NCBI RefSeq assembly: GCF_032854445.1
Contig: NC_088296.1
Coordinates: 9,212,706 to 9,276,705, forward strand
Length of the DNA stretch: 64,000 nucleotides
Source of the DNA: Liolophura sinensis
Lineage: Eukaryota; Mollusca; Polyplacophora; Chitonida; Chitonidae
Direction: 5' to 3'
The translations under genes and the position numbers were made by a program. The notes under the pieces were generated by a model, which did not search any database, had not been told where the DNA came from, and was given only the letters and a program-made list of their open reading frames with translations. Positions 55,001 through 64,000 of the stretch are shown here, one piece after another (position 1 is the stretch's first letter; the number at the start of each line of letters is the position of its first letter).

Positions 55001-56239
55001 GTTGACCAATTGAAACAGCTGACATAGATCAAACCTACCCAATCAGAAGTCGGTGATCCAGGGTTTTTCACTGCTTTTGCCATGGGTACAACCGCCTCCA
55101 TTTGGTGAAAAAAAAAACACAAATTCATCCTAGAATCAAACTTTAAAGCCTTAGCTTCGAAATGATAACACTTAACACGCCGGAAAAAGGCAAAAAGAGA
55201 GTCCGGAAGAGCAAAATAAGATATGACCTAAAATAACAGGAAGCATCAAAAAAATGATGTGTATCTAGGTGGCGTTAATCGGGTATTCTTCCATTCAATA
55301 TTCTGGCTGGGGGCCCCCTTTCAAAAGAACAAAAGTTTCTTTTGTTACAAAAGAACAATTACCTCAGAACTATTGTCAGGCATTTAGATTTTTTTATTTT
55401 ATTTATTTGATTGGTGTTTTACGCCGTACTCAAGAATATTTCACTTATACGACGGCGGCCACCATTATGGTGGGTGGAAACCGGGCAGAGCCCGGGGGAA
55501 ACCCACAACCATCCGCAGGTTGCTGCCAGACCTTCCCACTTACGGCCGGAGAGGAATCCAGCATGAGCTGGACTTGAACTCACAGCGACCGCATTGGTGA
55601 GAGGCTCCTGGGTCATTACGCTGCGCTAGCGCGCTAACCGACTGAGCCACGGAGGCCCCTCATGCATTTAGAATATATCTTCCAAAGGCGGAGCGCGATT
55701 AGGACAAATATAAACTTGACATTGTTGGTTATATACTAGTATATGCGCGATATCTTTCATTTAGTGTGATTATCATTCTCTTCTGTAAACATATACCGTC
55801 ATTTTACCCGGTACGTCCAAATTTCTAAGAAAGCTGTTAAAAATTGTAGCAGATTAATGAAAGCTGTGACCTGTGGTTTAGTTGTTTGTTTTTAACAATA
55901 TGCCAAATACAAAAAAAAACAAAAAGGGAAGAGCAAATAAATGGTTTTAATAACAGAAGTTCCTTGTGTATAACGTAATAATATTCACGTGAAATCATTT
56001 ACAAAGGAGGGTTTTTTTGTCTTTGTCTCTGTAGCAAACGTTCCAGGAATGACACTGAGGTCAGTGAGCTTTCCACGGATGATCAACAAGGAAGTTTTCG
56101 TCAAGTGCCTATTCCCAGACCACAGCTAACTCTGGACAGTGCGGTAAAGCCGTTGTATAGCGGATTCTTGTCACCCAGTCAACCCAACCCTTACAGCTTT
56201 TACGACCCATACAAAAGTGACGGGTATTTTCGAGTCTGA
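46027..56239 (+). CDS. Type I membrane protein with EB-like modules and mucin stalk (6 exons: 46027-46090, 48735-48992, 49500-49817, 53261-53725, 54513-54624, 56035-56239)
   Basis: The six exons sum to 1,422 nt, an exact 473-residue protein plus stop, with every junction phase-compatible (1,1,1,1,2). Order: signal peptide 1-18; short Ser/Thr linker 24-60; three cysteine modules (C67-C105, C115-C151, C163-C206) with the C-x-C and Gly-Tyr or Asn-Phe pattern of EB/EGF-like modules; mucin stalk about 215-360; transmembrane helix about 373-394; RRRRKK stop-transfer; 80-residue cytoplasmic tail with YSGF and YFRV (YxxPhi-type). EB modules are known mainly from invertebrate cell-surface and secreted proteins. 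A cell-surface adhesion or receptor role is inference; the ligand is unknown. I recognise no named orthologue. Extra phase-1 exons could hide in introns 1 or 3. Confidence 0.82.
46091..48734 (+). other. Intron 1 of the EB-mucin gene
   Basis: About 2.6 kb. It holds a SINE 3' piece at 48515-48575 (GTACTCAAGAATATTTCACTTA). No further exon could be defended. Confidence 0.6.
48735..48992 (+). CDS. Exon 2: Ser/Thr linker and first EB-like module
   Basis: Acceptor CTTCTACAG, donor GTTTGT followed by a long T run; 258 nt, phase 1-1. Residues 22-107: VVCSGTTSNPP, a TTTTT run, then cysteines at 67, 73, 80, 85, 90, 92 and 105 with CQCDVGY, the usual EB/EGF signature. The longer ORF through the donor to 49243 is intron read-through. 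Confidence 0.85.
49500..49817 (+). CDS. Exon 3: two EB-like modules
   Basis: Acceptor TTGTTTCTAG, donor GTAAGT; 318 nt, phase 1-1, residues 108-213. Cysteines at 115, 123, 130, 136, 138, 151 form one module. Those at 163, 169, 175, 180, 182, 206 form a second, whose last cysteine is displaced by an insert with WHAPWGKKEKW. Two sequons (NKT, NAT) are present. Confidence 0.87.
49928..50022 (+). pseudogene. Pseudo-exon: decayed copy of the third EB-like module
   Basis: About 110 bp beyond exon 3, AGCTGTACCACGG, GTGTGGGATAGGAGCCGACTGT and GCGCTTGTGCCAATTGGCAC repeat the sequence coding C163-H186. An extra base in the GATAGGAGTGTG part shifts the frame and exposes a TAG, and I see no acceptor. 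It is a partial tandem duplication that did not survive as coding. Confidence 0.8.
50023..53260 (+). other. Rest of intron 3
   Basis: Contains a diverged direct duplication (50287-50432 and 50651-50785) and a SINE 3' remnant at 52278-52335. Minus-strand ORFs across the duplication (with KFKQVHERHFIR) are repeated because the DNA is; no family is recognised. Confidence 0.6.
50287..50785. repeat. Two-copy direct repeat (~140 bp, ~364 bp apart)
   Basis: CTCGTGGAAGTAGGCAGAAG through GTTGGTAATCCC occurs at 50287-50432 and 50651-50785, with a small insertion or deletion near the TTTCATAA part. Origin unknown. Confidence 0.85.
53261..53725 (+). CDS. Exon 4: mucin stalk
   Basis: Acceptor TTCTATTTACAG, donor GTGAGT; 465 nt, phase 1-1, residues 214-368. 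It has at least three ~23-residue repeats of the form TPTSALTTQPAKNTASQSP, rich in Thr, Ser and Pro, then HTTKMPSTPTLHSTVPTHGG and a basic GHKSKEKAFPL before the membrane exon. It predicts an extended O-glycosylated stalk. Confidence 0.87.
54258..54425 (-). mobile_element. Diverged SINE in intron 4
   Basis: GGTGAAACCCACGACCATG, AAGTTGGACTTGAACTCACAG (box-B region) and GAGAGCCTCCTG follow the SINE order. The 5' head is decayed. Confidence 0.7.
54513..54624 (+). CDS. Exon 5: transmembrane helix
   Basis: Acceptor CAAATTACAG, donor GTAAGT; 112 nt, enters in phase 1 and leaves in phase 2. Encodes SAIGGLFLLIIWVVIIVAM followed by CRRRRKKEDRR, a classic single-pass helix with a cytoplasmic basic anchor. 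Confidence 0.9.
55390..55660 (-). mobile_element. tRNA-derived SINE, nearly intact
   Basis: On the minus strand: GGGGCCTCCGTGGCTCAGTCGG head with box A (TGGCTCAGTCGG), box B (GAGTTCAAGTCC), body with CCGGCCGTAAGTGGGAAGG and GCCGCCGTCGTATAAGTG, end TTGAGTACGGCGTAAAACAC, then an AATA-type tail. The two box motifs are internal RNA polymerase III promoter elements of tRNA-derived SINEs. The best reference copy in the window; it lies in intron 5. Confidence 0.9.
56035..56239 (+). CDS. Exon 6: cytoplasmic tail and stop
   Basis: Acceptor TTGTCTCTGTAG; 205 nt; completes the phase-2 codon and ends at TGA 56237-56239. Residues 406-473 have acidic/Ser residues (TEVSELSTDDQQ), Pro (VPIPRPQ) and a Tyr-rich end (YSGFL, NPYSFYDPY, GYFRV). 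YSGF and YFRV fit the YxxPhi endocytic pattern and the final F-R-V could be a class II PDZ ligand; both are motif-level inference. Confidence 0.87.
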
Positions 56240-56460
56240 TTCGTGTTAATTATCATTTTTCCAGTATCCCCAAATCACGAAGGATGGTTTTTAATAACAC
56301 TCAGGAGTTTCAGATATTATAACTGATTCACTGGACTTTTCTTCTGTGCTATCCATAAGACGACAAAGAACCAGTAGTTATGAGACGACAAAGAACCGGT
56401 GGTCAGTGGCCATTAGGCCTGTTTTTGTACGAGACAAAAACTGTGTATGGATGAAAAGAA

Positions 56461-56466
56461 AATAAA
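56461..56466 (+). other. Poly(A) signal AATAAA
   Basis: AATAAA about 220 bp after the stop of the EB-mucin gene; a plausible 3' end, not demonstrated. Confidence 0.5.
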
Positions 56467-56929
56467 AAAATTCGGGCATACATAGACTGCATGTAGACAG
56501 TTCATTGTAAAAAATGGTTTACAACGCATGTACAAATTTATTTTACGGATGGTTTTTCACGAAATTGAATGGGGTATACGAATTCCACAAATCGATTTCA
56601 CCGCCCAGGAACTGAGCTTTAAATGTCGACCTGTGTAGTTTAAAGTGATAATTGTCTCGAATTCGCGATTATAGTTGAATTGCCTGCGTAAATGTTAAGG
56701 CTAGTATGTTGGTTTGATTACACTATGATTCCTTCGCTCCTCGGTGACCAGTGTCTGATGGTATGAACAAAGTTGTTGAATTTTCTTGAAGGAGAAATAA
56801 AAATGGATCAGCGAATTCCTGGTACAATCGCATGGTGTTATAATATATACATGTACCTCATAAAACGTGTGTTCACCACGATATGGCGGAAATATTACTT
56901 TTATCATGTTTTCTTTAACTTAGGGAATC

Positions 56930-57235
56930 TTCGTGGCCGAAGGGGTTAACACGCCAGTGCCACGCAATGAACCATTCGTGTCTCTTCAATGTGGTCGCTA
57001 TGGGTTCAAGTCCAGCTCATGCTGGTTTCTTCGCTGACCGTGCGTGGGACTGCCTTTCATCACTCTGTCGCTGTGAGTTCAAGACCAGCTTATGCTGGCT
57101 TCCTCTCCGGCCGTAAGTGGGAAGGTCCTCCAGTTTCCGCCGGGCTCTGCTCGGTTTCCTCCCACCATATTGCTGGTATAAGTAAAATATTCTTGAGTAC
57201 AGCGTAAAACACCAATCAAAAAATTAGATAAATAA
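56930..57235 (+). mobile_element. Composite SINE with two promoter-like units
   Basis: It starts with a different head (CTTCGTGGCCGAAGGGGTTAAC) followed by GGGTTCAAGTCCAGCTCATG. About 75 bp later comes a second box-B-like GAGTTCAAGACCAGCTTATG, then the common body and the end TTGAGTACAGCGTAAAACAC. A second 3' piece (GGTCGTGGGTTTCC, AACACCAATCAAATAAATAA) follows at 57248-57296. Confidence 0.7.
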
Positions 57236-57299
57236 ATTCAACATCCTGTTGATGGTCGTGGGTTTCCTCAGGGAAAACACCAATCAAATAAATAAATAC

Positions 57300-58905
57300 T
57301 CTCATTTATGATATCCATATTGAAAACTTGAAAAGAACGTATTTTGTATTTCCGTCTCAAAACGACGGTTATCAGGTGCTTTGTATGGGTTTTTTTGGTA
57401 ATACATAAGTTACTTCCCTTTTCAAGGAATCACTACTTACATAGGTATCAGTTTAATTACACAGTGTCATGATGGAATGTATGATGATGTTTAAGTAACC
57501 ACAGTGATTACATGTGACTAATGCGCATGTGAAAATTGCTGGTAAGGTAAACTGCTTTTCAATCAGTGCAATTTGCTCATGCGAATTTGGAAACTGACAA
57601 AGAAAACGGCAATATTTCCCATAGTTCGGGTTTGTTTTAGTACTGAAAAAAAACACATATATCTACCGTCGATGAAGGTAATTTCATGAAAAGGGAAGTA
57701 GTGAGTGCATTACGAAACGACGGAATAGGGTGCGCTATTTTAAATAAAAAAGAAAAAGTCATGTGACATTGTTCACAAGTGTCATCATTGTTAGTAAATG
57801 TCGCGATAATATGTCTACACAGGATGCTTATCAAAGGTCTACATCAGCATGCCAGGCATTGGCAATAATGGGTGACACAAAAACATGTTACTTTTGTTGT
57901 CAAGTTTTACAAACAAACGTCAGTTATCAGAATAATGCCAAAGAAAAAAAACTATCAAACAAGCAATAATTATGATGGAAAAAAATCCCTTTCTCTCTGA
58001 TCTTGGGACCTTCATACTCGTTCTGGTTAGTTCGTAGGAGTAAAGGCAAAGAAAACACTAAAATAAGGTATTAATCAGATGAAAGGCCATTAAATCCTGC
58101 CCATGAAAATAGTTTGATTTACTGTGTAAGAATTTCTCTAACCAATCAAAATGCATTTAAAACATAGGATTCTGTGGTGGTTTGTTGGGACCTAGAGGGC
58201 ATCAGTGACGCCATAGCAATATGTTTGGCTGGAAATAATTCGTGCCAATGTCCGTGTGTTGAATACGTTCATACATGTAGGTCTAAATGAAAATTCCATA
58301 GTAAATTTCAAAGTTTTAAATGCATTTTACTAGATCAGAAAACAAATATTCTAAAACAATGAAGCAAAGCCTTTCCTGGACATTATTTAATGGCCTTTCA
58401 TCCAGCATGTAATTCATGCTAGTGTGATCTTTGCCTTTAAATATTAACATGGCATTGGTGTACTTCTTGTATCAGAAACGGTGGGTTTTATTTTGGTAGA
58501 AAATATTGATAGGACTGTAGTATTTTTCTCCAGCACTTGTCTATTTGCTGCTGATGATGGGTGCACTCCTTTAGTCCTCATCCGTCTCACCCAGTTAACA
58601 AATGTCACAGAGCCCTTCAGGTGGAGACTTATTTGGTGGAGCGAAGATATAAATGATAAATTCCAGTAACTCGAAAAGCAGAATGTCCTGTTCCTTGCAT
58701 GACAATGTCGATTCCATCATTGCCTTTCCTTAAATAACTGGTGCTAGACTCCATGGGAAGATACTACCTCTACTTTTTGCCATAGCCGTAACTGTTGGCT
58801 ACAGCCTAATTGTTCAGCCAAAACTTGATGGTAAATCACCATGTATAACAAAATGGATCATAGTTGGAAACGTGGGTGACTAAGTCTTAGTATTATTGCA
58901 CTCTT
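57300..58905. other. No gene seen
   Basis: AT-rich DNA. The small ORFs on both strands (60-70 codons) have no splice context or recognisable domain. Confidence 0.55.
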
Positions 58906-58908
58906 GCA

Positions 58909-59150
58909 TAAACCAGGATTCTGCTGGTGCTCTGGGCATCGCCAAGTTTCAGTGTGATTGTATGTTAAGTGACAACAACAAGACAGCATTTTAAACAATT
59001 CTGGACCAGCGACATCTAATAAACTGCAATTAACATAACTGCATTTTTTTATACTAAGTTCCCCTTAAGCTATGGTGCTAGAAGGGCTGTAATTTGCTAC
59101 TATATACGCATTTACATGAAAATTAAAACTGCAACTGAGGTAAATTGTAC
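58909..59150. repeat. Dispersed repeat, copy 1
   Basis: AACCAGGATTCTGCTGGTG, GTGATTGTATGTTAAGTGAC, CTAATAAACTGCAATTAAC and AACTGAGGTAAATTGTACAG match copies at 61315 and 62160. Confidence 0.75.
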
Positions 59151-59367
59151 AGTTATTTATATTTTTTGTGTAAGACATTAGCGAGGTTTTCACGGATATG
59201 TATACTAGTATATTAATGCCTGATGTCCCTTTCTGGTCGAGAGAAACGAAATACATTTTTAAATTGCTCAACTAGGACAGAATCGTCGATTTTATTAGAC
59301 AAAAACTTAAAAAGAGTCTGTATGGTGGAAATAGGCAGTAAGACTCAGAAATCGTCGTGGAAAACTG

Positions 59368-59368
<1 letters not shown>

Positions 59369-59407
<39 letters not shown>

Positions 59408-59432
59408 AAATTAATTGATCGATCGATCGATT
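59369..59432. repeat. (GATT)n and (GATC)n microsatellite
   Basis: TTGATTGATTGATT repeats pass into GATCGATCGATCGA. Confidence 0.95.
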
Positions 59433-61314
59433 AGTGCAGCCAGTTTTACGGGATAATGACACCAGTGTGCCCGGACTAAACCACCAGCTTTGGCAAGCAT
59501 ATATGGCCAAACCCAGTAGGTAGTCCGCAACTCTTTAGTTTTAAACACGGTAAATTCTATTTTTTTTAAATTATACGCAATACCCTGTTACTCAGCAAGG
59601 AAGGGTATAAACTATCTCAGATACGTGTTCATTGCAACTGACTGATTGCACCAAAATTGCGTCGGTAATCACAGTTCATAACACTCAATGCTGAGCGTGC
59701 CCGTCGTTAGCATCACGCAGAGCGTGAAATGTGATTACCGACCACACTATTTTCACGCTGCCATAGATCGTGGATCATTGCCGTAAACTATGAAAACCTG
59801 GTTGAAATTGAAGTCACAACCAACAATGAGTACTATCCCTAATCGTTGAGTTATCTCGTTATTTAATACTGAGAGAAAACAGTACAAAATTACTTTGTGT
59901 GTTTACTTTTTTATTGAGTATATGATTATGTCCCAAATGTATATAGCAATGTTGAATAAAATTAGATACATCCTTACAGATGTTGACACCATAGATATTT
60001 TAAGCTATAACTGTAAGTTGTAATCAATGTGATATGTAGAAACGTTATATGAAGAGGTTTGATAGTGTAAAACACAGCCAAAGTGGAGTATGAGCTCATG
60101 GGTATATTTCTGGGTATTCCCCTTGTCATATTAGCACACAAGAAATACATATTACACAGAAAACACAATTTTTGAATTGTAAGGCACCATACATGCTCGA
60201 CGTCTCCTGAAATCTTGTTATGCACCAGTCAATGCATGGTTTTTATCTTCTAGGGTTATACCAGAAGGGTTCGGTTCATGACCTCGATCGAGTACCGTGT
60301 TTACATGTGTAGGCAAACATAGGCAAAAATAGGTTCAAGGAAAACTCCCTCGTCTGTGTTAACTAGGACGATTGCTTGCTGTACTTTACAACGGTTATCA
60401 CAACGTTCGTCTTTAATTTAGAGCTGAATAGATCTGGCCTCGAAATGCCTGAGACGACATTCACCTACACTAGCATTGAATACAGCTCTTTGTGTTTTAA
60501 CTTCCCGGTTAGCATGACTTTTCTTGGCTTTGTAAACAAGGAGCCGTTCAAATAAGGGCGCTTTTTCTAGACTATGTCTATACAAGGCTGTTAAAGCTCC
60601 GTCACTCTAAAGAAAGTTTCGGTGATTTTCTTTGTGAGCACCTCTTCCCTCATCATGACCGCCGTCAGAAAAGTTGCACATTCTCGAGCAACGTCGTTCA
60701 ACACCATAACAAATAAATAAACAAATAAATAAATAAATAAATAAATAAATTAAATTCAACGCAAGAGAAAAACAATTGCCAGCCTTGGGAGATAACTTTG
60801 TCATTAATATAAAAATATAACAGTCTAATCTAAAAAAGTATGCTCCATTTCTTTGCATCTACTCACCCCGACCTCTCAAGGAAAAAAAAGAAACTTAAAA
60901 TGTCAAAATGTAGAATCTTTTCTTAAAGTACATACAAACGTTTTAAGCGTGTGTCTAATTTGATAACGGAGGACAGTAAACATGTCGCATCAGCGTCTCT
61001 CAAAAACTTCTGAATTTCGCCGTCTCTCAAACGTCTCCGATGTGCACACACAATGAAACATATGGTTGAATAACGTAAGTCAATTATCGGTTTTCACTTC
61101 TAATATCTGTAGCTGTTTGCACATGTGTTTGCAAGTCTTATTTTGCAACGATTACTGGGATTGTCTTTAAGTTGCCAGTTTATCCAACACTTTGGTTCGA
61201 TCCCATTCACGAACAAGTATAATTGTTCTTTTTTTTCTACATTATCCAGCCTCTGTTGTTCTCGTTAGCTTGGTGATCAATGAACGGTAGACATCAGTCT
61301 TTTGTTTATTCCTG
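59433..61314. other. No gene seen; one microsatellite
   Basis: Contains an (AAAT)n run at 60709-60755. No exon, SINE or longer repeat recognised. Confidence 0.55.
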
Positions 61315-61480
61315 ATAAACCAGGGTTCTGCTGGTGGACTAAACATCCCCTATACCTAGCCCCTTTGCGTTGTTTTAAGGTGATTGTATGTTAAATATGA
61401 TGACAACACAGCAGTTTGAGTAATTCCAGATCAATGACGTCCAATTAACAATTGCATATTTTTTACCTAATTCTGCTGAA
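61315..61480. repeat. Dispersed repeat, copy 2
   Basis: AACCAGGGTTCTGCTGGTG, GGTGATTGTATGTTAAATATGA and CAATTAACAATTGCATATTTT correspond to copy 1. A poly-G run (61506-61523) lies just beyond. Confidence 0.72.
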
Positions 61481-62149
61481 GTCATGTTGCTGGGGGATGG
61501 GAAGTGGGGGGGGGGGGGGGGGGTTGGTCGTGTCACTGTGAAAAGTGATTGCCATTAGTGAAAAAAAGCTGCGTACTGCACTTAAGGAATGACTCTTAAG
61601 TGACTCTTAAATGATATTGCACATTGCATGCCCCCTAATTCATTCTACGGTTGAAAGATTACCCCATTTTATCCCCATAACTGCATGTCAGGTAGTGTCT
61701 CAGGTAGACACTTGCTGAACGACACACAGTTGAGTACTAACGTATTGTAGGTCTCACTGGCAAGTAGGTTACATACAACCCTATACACAAACCCCGAACA
61801 GAAGAAGTGAGGGGCAGTCATTTTAAACTGCCACGACACATCCACTACTGTGCTCGTGTGACCTTAACTTTTGACGTCTGTATATGACTCTAAGAATGTG
61901 AAACAGATTACCGAGGGAGGTACCAGACGTCTGCGACACGGCCATTCGATATGTAAGTACCCCCTCCCCGCTCACTCTCCCAGGTCCCAAGAGAGTTGGC
62001 TGCTAAAATACAATCAGCAGTAATGATTCCTAAACAGAGACAAGAGGTATGATTCATTTAGTGGAATATACTAACTTTGGGTCTCATGACGATATGCCTG
62101 AAATGCTGCCAAAGTGGCGTTGATACATAATCATTTCATCTTTCAGGAG

Positions 62150-62336
62150 TGTCTTCCCTTTACACTGTTTTAATGTTAATGTATATTTAATGTGATGACA
62201 ACACAGAATTTGGCGTAATTTTAGACCACCGACGTCTAATAAATTGCAATTAACATTACTGAATTTGTTTTACTTAATGCTATTATTTATGCATTTACAT
62301 AAACAGTTAGAATAAAACTGAGGTAAATTGACAAGA
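62150..62336. repeat. Dispersed repeat, copy 3
   Basis: Lacks the 5' part. TGATGACAACACAG, GACGTCTAATAAATTGCAATTAAC and AAAACTGAGGTAAATTG match copies 1 and 2. Confidence 0.72.
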
Positions 62337-63225
62337 GGTCGTATTTCACTTGTTACGTGTGACCATTTGCCATCTATCACACTGTAGTGGCTGCCCTAGG
62401 TTTTCTCTCTACGCTATATGTTTTAATTGTATTATACTCAAGTGGTTTTCTCTTTATGCTGAACGTTTTAATTATATTGTATTCAAGTATGGTTTGGTGG
62501 ATATGTAGCTTGGCTTCTCTCAACGGTATCAAGAAAAAAATAGTCTAAACCGGATTCGCTTTTTAAAAATATTTAATCATTTTATTAAAGAGGACGTGCG
62601 GGTTACGCATATTTTCAGGTTAAATAGTTTTTTCAAAGCCATTCACCTAACGTTATTTTACTTTTGTACAATGGACTGAAGTTTAAGAAATATTTAACAC
62701 GAAAGGTGGTGTCAAGTCCCACTTTCATGAAACGAACGTAGTGTTAAGTACTCCTTAGCTAAGCACACTTCAGTTCTCTAATACATACCTTACATACAAA
62801 TCAAGGGATTACATAGGCAAGTGCGCTTAATGAAACCGGCCCAGACGTATTTCCCATCAAATAATTGAACAATTTCAAAAATTGTTCTAAAATTTCACAT
62901 AACTTGTTGCATTTGATCTTTTATACGCAGTACATATAACATGTATAGTTTAACCTCTGGGGTGTGAATAGCAGGCCTCTATAGCATGTCCATGCAATAA
63001 AGGACTCCACTAACCCAAGGATATGTCAGGTTCTCTGTAGAGCGCTGAAATTTGAGAAACCATTAACAATGTACACGCACGAGAAAATTCCGCACACAGC
63101 CAAACAGGAGATAGCTGTTCACGGGAAGCCATCGAAGTACGCACCGATAGACTCTATGCTTAGTGACATACTTACATGAGAAGTACACGTATACATGTTT
63201 TCTGTAACTTCAATAATAACTCAGA
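62337..63225. other. No gene seen
   Basis: No exon, element or tandem repeat recognised. Confidence 0.55.
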
Positions 63226-63632
63226 TAAATAAATAAAAACACAGTACAGGTAATCTTCAGTACTGTAACTATACACATGCGATGTGACCGAGAATACAGA
63301 GGTCTTATCATGAAAATTATATTATTTATTGTTCATGGAAACCAATACACACCGTACAGATATATGCATGTAGTCATATACGCATGCATGGTGATTTGCT
63401 GGTATGTGCATAGTTGGTTGGGCGCTCTCATCGAAGTTAATGCCACGTAGTGATATGCGGAGAGTATACTGGCTTTTCTCACTAGACTCCACTTTCCACC
63501 TACTAAAGATACCCACTGTAGTTTAAGTGAAATATGGCGTAAAACACCATTGAAATAAATAAATAAAAGTACAATAGCTAATCTTCAGTAAGGTGACTAT
63601 ACACATGCGATGTGACTGAGAATACAGATGTC
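63226..63632. repeat. Two-copy direct repeat linked to SINE tails
   Basis: ATAAATAAATAAAA, then TAATCTTCAGTA, ACTATACACATGCGATGTGAC and GAGAATACAGA occur at 63226-63304 and 63554-63632. The second copy directly follows a SINE end (GTGAAATATGGCGTAAAACACC at 63527-63548). Confidence 0.8.
63519..63568 (+). mobile_element. SINE 3' remnant
   Basis: TAAGTGAAATATGGCGTAAAACACC then an (AAATA) tail. The rest of the element is missing. Confidence 0.65.
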
Positions 63633-64000
63633 GTGTTCTATGTCTTTGACACGGCGTTTCAGTAAGACAGCATTTGAAATATGTAAGTTTTAGGGCAAGT
63701 AACATGTATGTGACCGACGCAATGCTATGAAGATGTATTTAAACACGTTGAAGTACAAAAACGTGTCGGTTTAGTTGCAGTCAGTCAAACGATGTTTTTG
63801 GTGCATGTGCACGCGTCGGGCTTATTTGATTGTCTCCCATGGTTTTCCAGTGAATGAATAAATGTATGTATGAATGAACGAATGAATCCTTAGGGATTTA
63901 CGTCTTACTTAATAGCTTTTCAGTTATATGACGACTTTAGGTGTGCGAACATATATTATAGCTTCTTGTTGCACGATGACTCCAAGCCACCAAAGTGCTT

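Overview
The window is animal genomic DNA: AT-rich and full of introns, minisatellites, microsatellites and short interspersed elements. I see no rRNA or functional tRNA gene and no bacterial-type operon. The frequent ACATGTA words, a tRNA-headed SINE in many states of decay, and secreted or membrane mucins built from phase-1 exons all suggest a lophotrochozoan, most likely a mollusc. That assignment is inference; a brachiopod or phoronid is not excluded. Every supported exon is on the + strand.

Layout. (1) 1-2600: SINE debris, a 32-bp minisatellite, a foldback element and one doubtful exon. (2) 2600-31900: an array of tiny exons (21, 24, 39 or 48 nt; one 49, one 30), each flanked by AG and GT (or GC) and almost all phase 1-1. 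They encode Thr/Ser-rich, mucin-like peptides. They sit in segmentally duplicated intron blocks (about 0.49, 7.3 and 5.4 kb units) separated by about 15 kb of a 34-bp minisatellite. That satellite has few stops on the minus strand in any frame, so it produces dozens of long but meaningless minus-strand ORFs. (3) 31900-37380: low-complexity DNA, an AP-1-like cluster, an inverted-repeat element, a SINE, a 200-bp assembly gap and a 63-bp minisatellite. (4) 37389-41030: a mucin-like gene (signal-peptide exon, a 1.67-kb exon with 25-residue repeats carrying two N-glycosylation sequons each, two further Thr/Ser exons); its 3' end is not identified. (5) 46027-56239: a complete six-exon gene for a 473-residue type I membrane protein (signal peptide, three EB-like cysteine modules, mucin stalk, transmembrane helix, Tyr-rich tail), followed by an AATAAA. 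(6) 56500-64000: SINEs, a three-copy dispersed repeat and microsatellites, with no gene recognised.

The three coding units share one architecture: extracellular Thr/Ser-rich protein assembled from exons that begin and end in phase 1. Exons can therefore be duplicated, lost or skipped without breaking the frame. The most interesting signal is the mini-exon array interleaved with the 34-bp satellite, which looks like a mucin gene growing and shrinking by repeat-mediated duplication. Coordinates of intron blocks and repeat edges are accurate to roughly 10-20 bases; exon edges are exact as read from the splice sites. Expression has not been shown for any of them.
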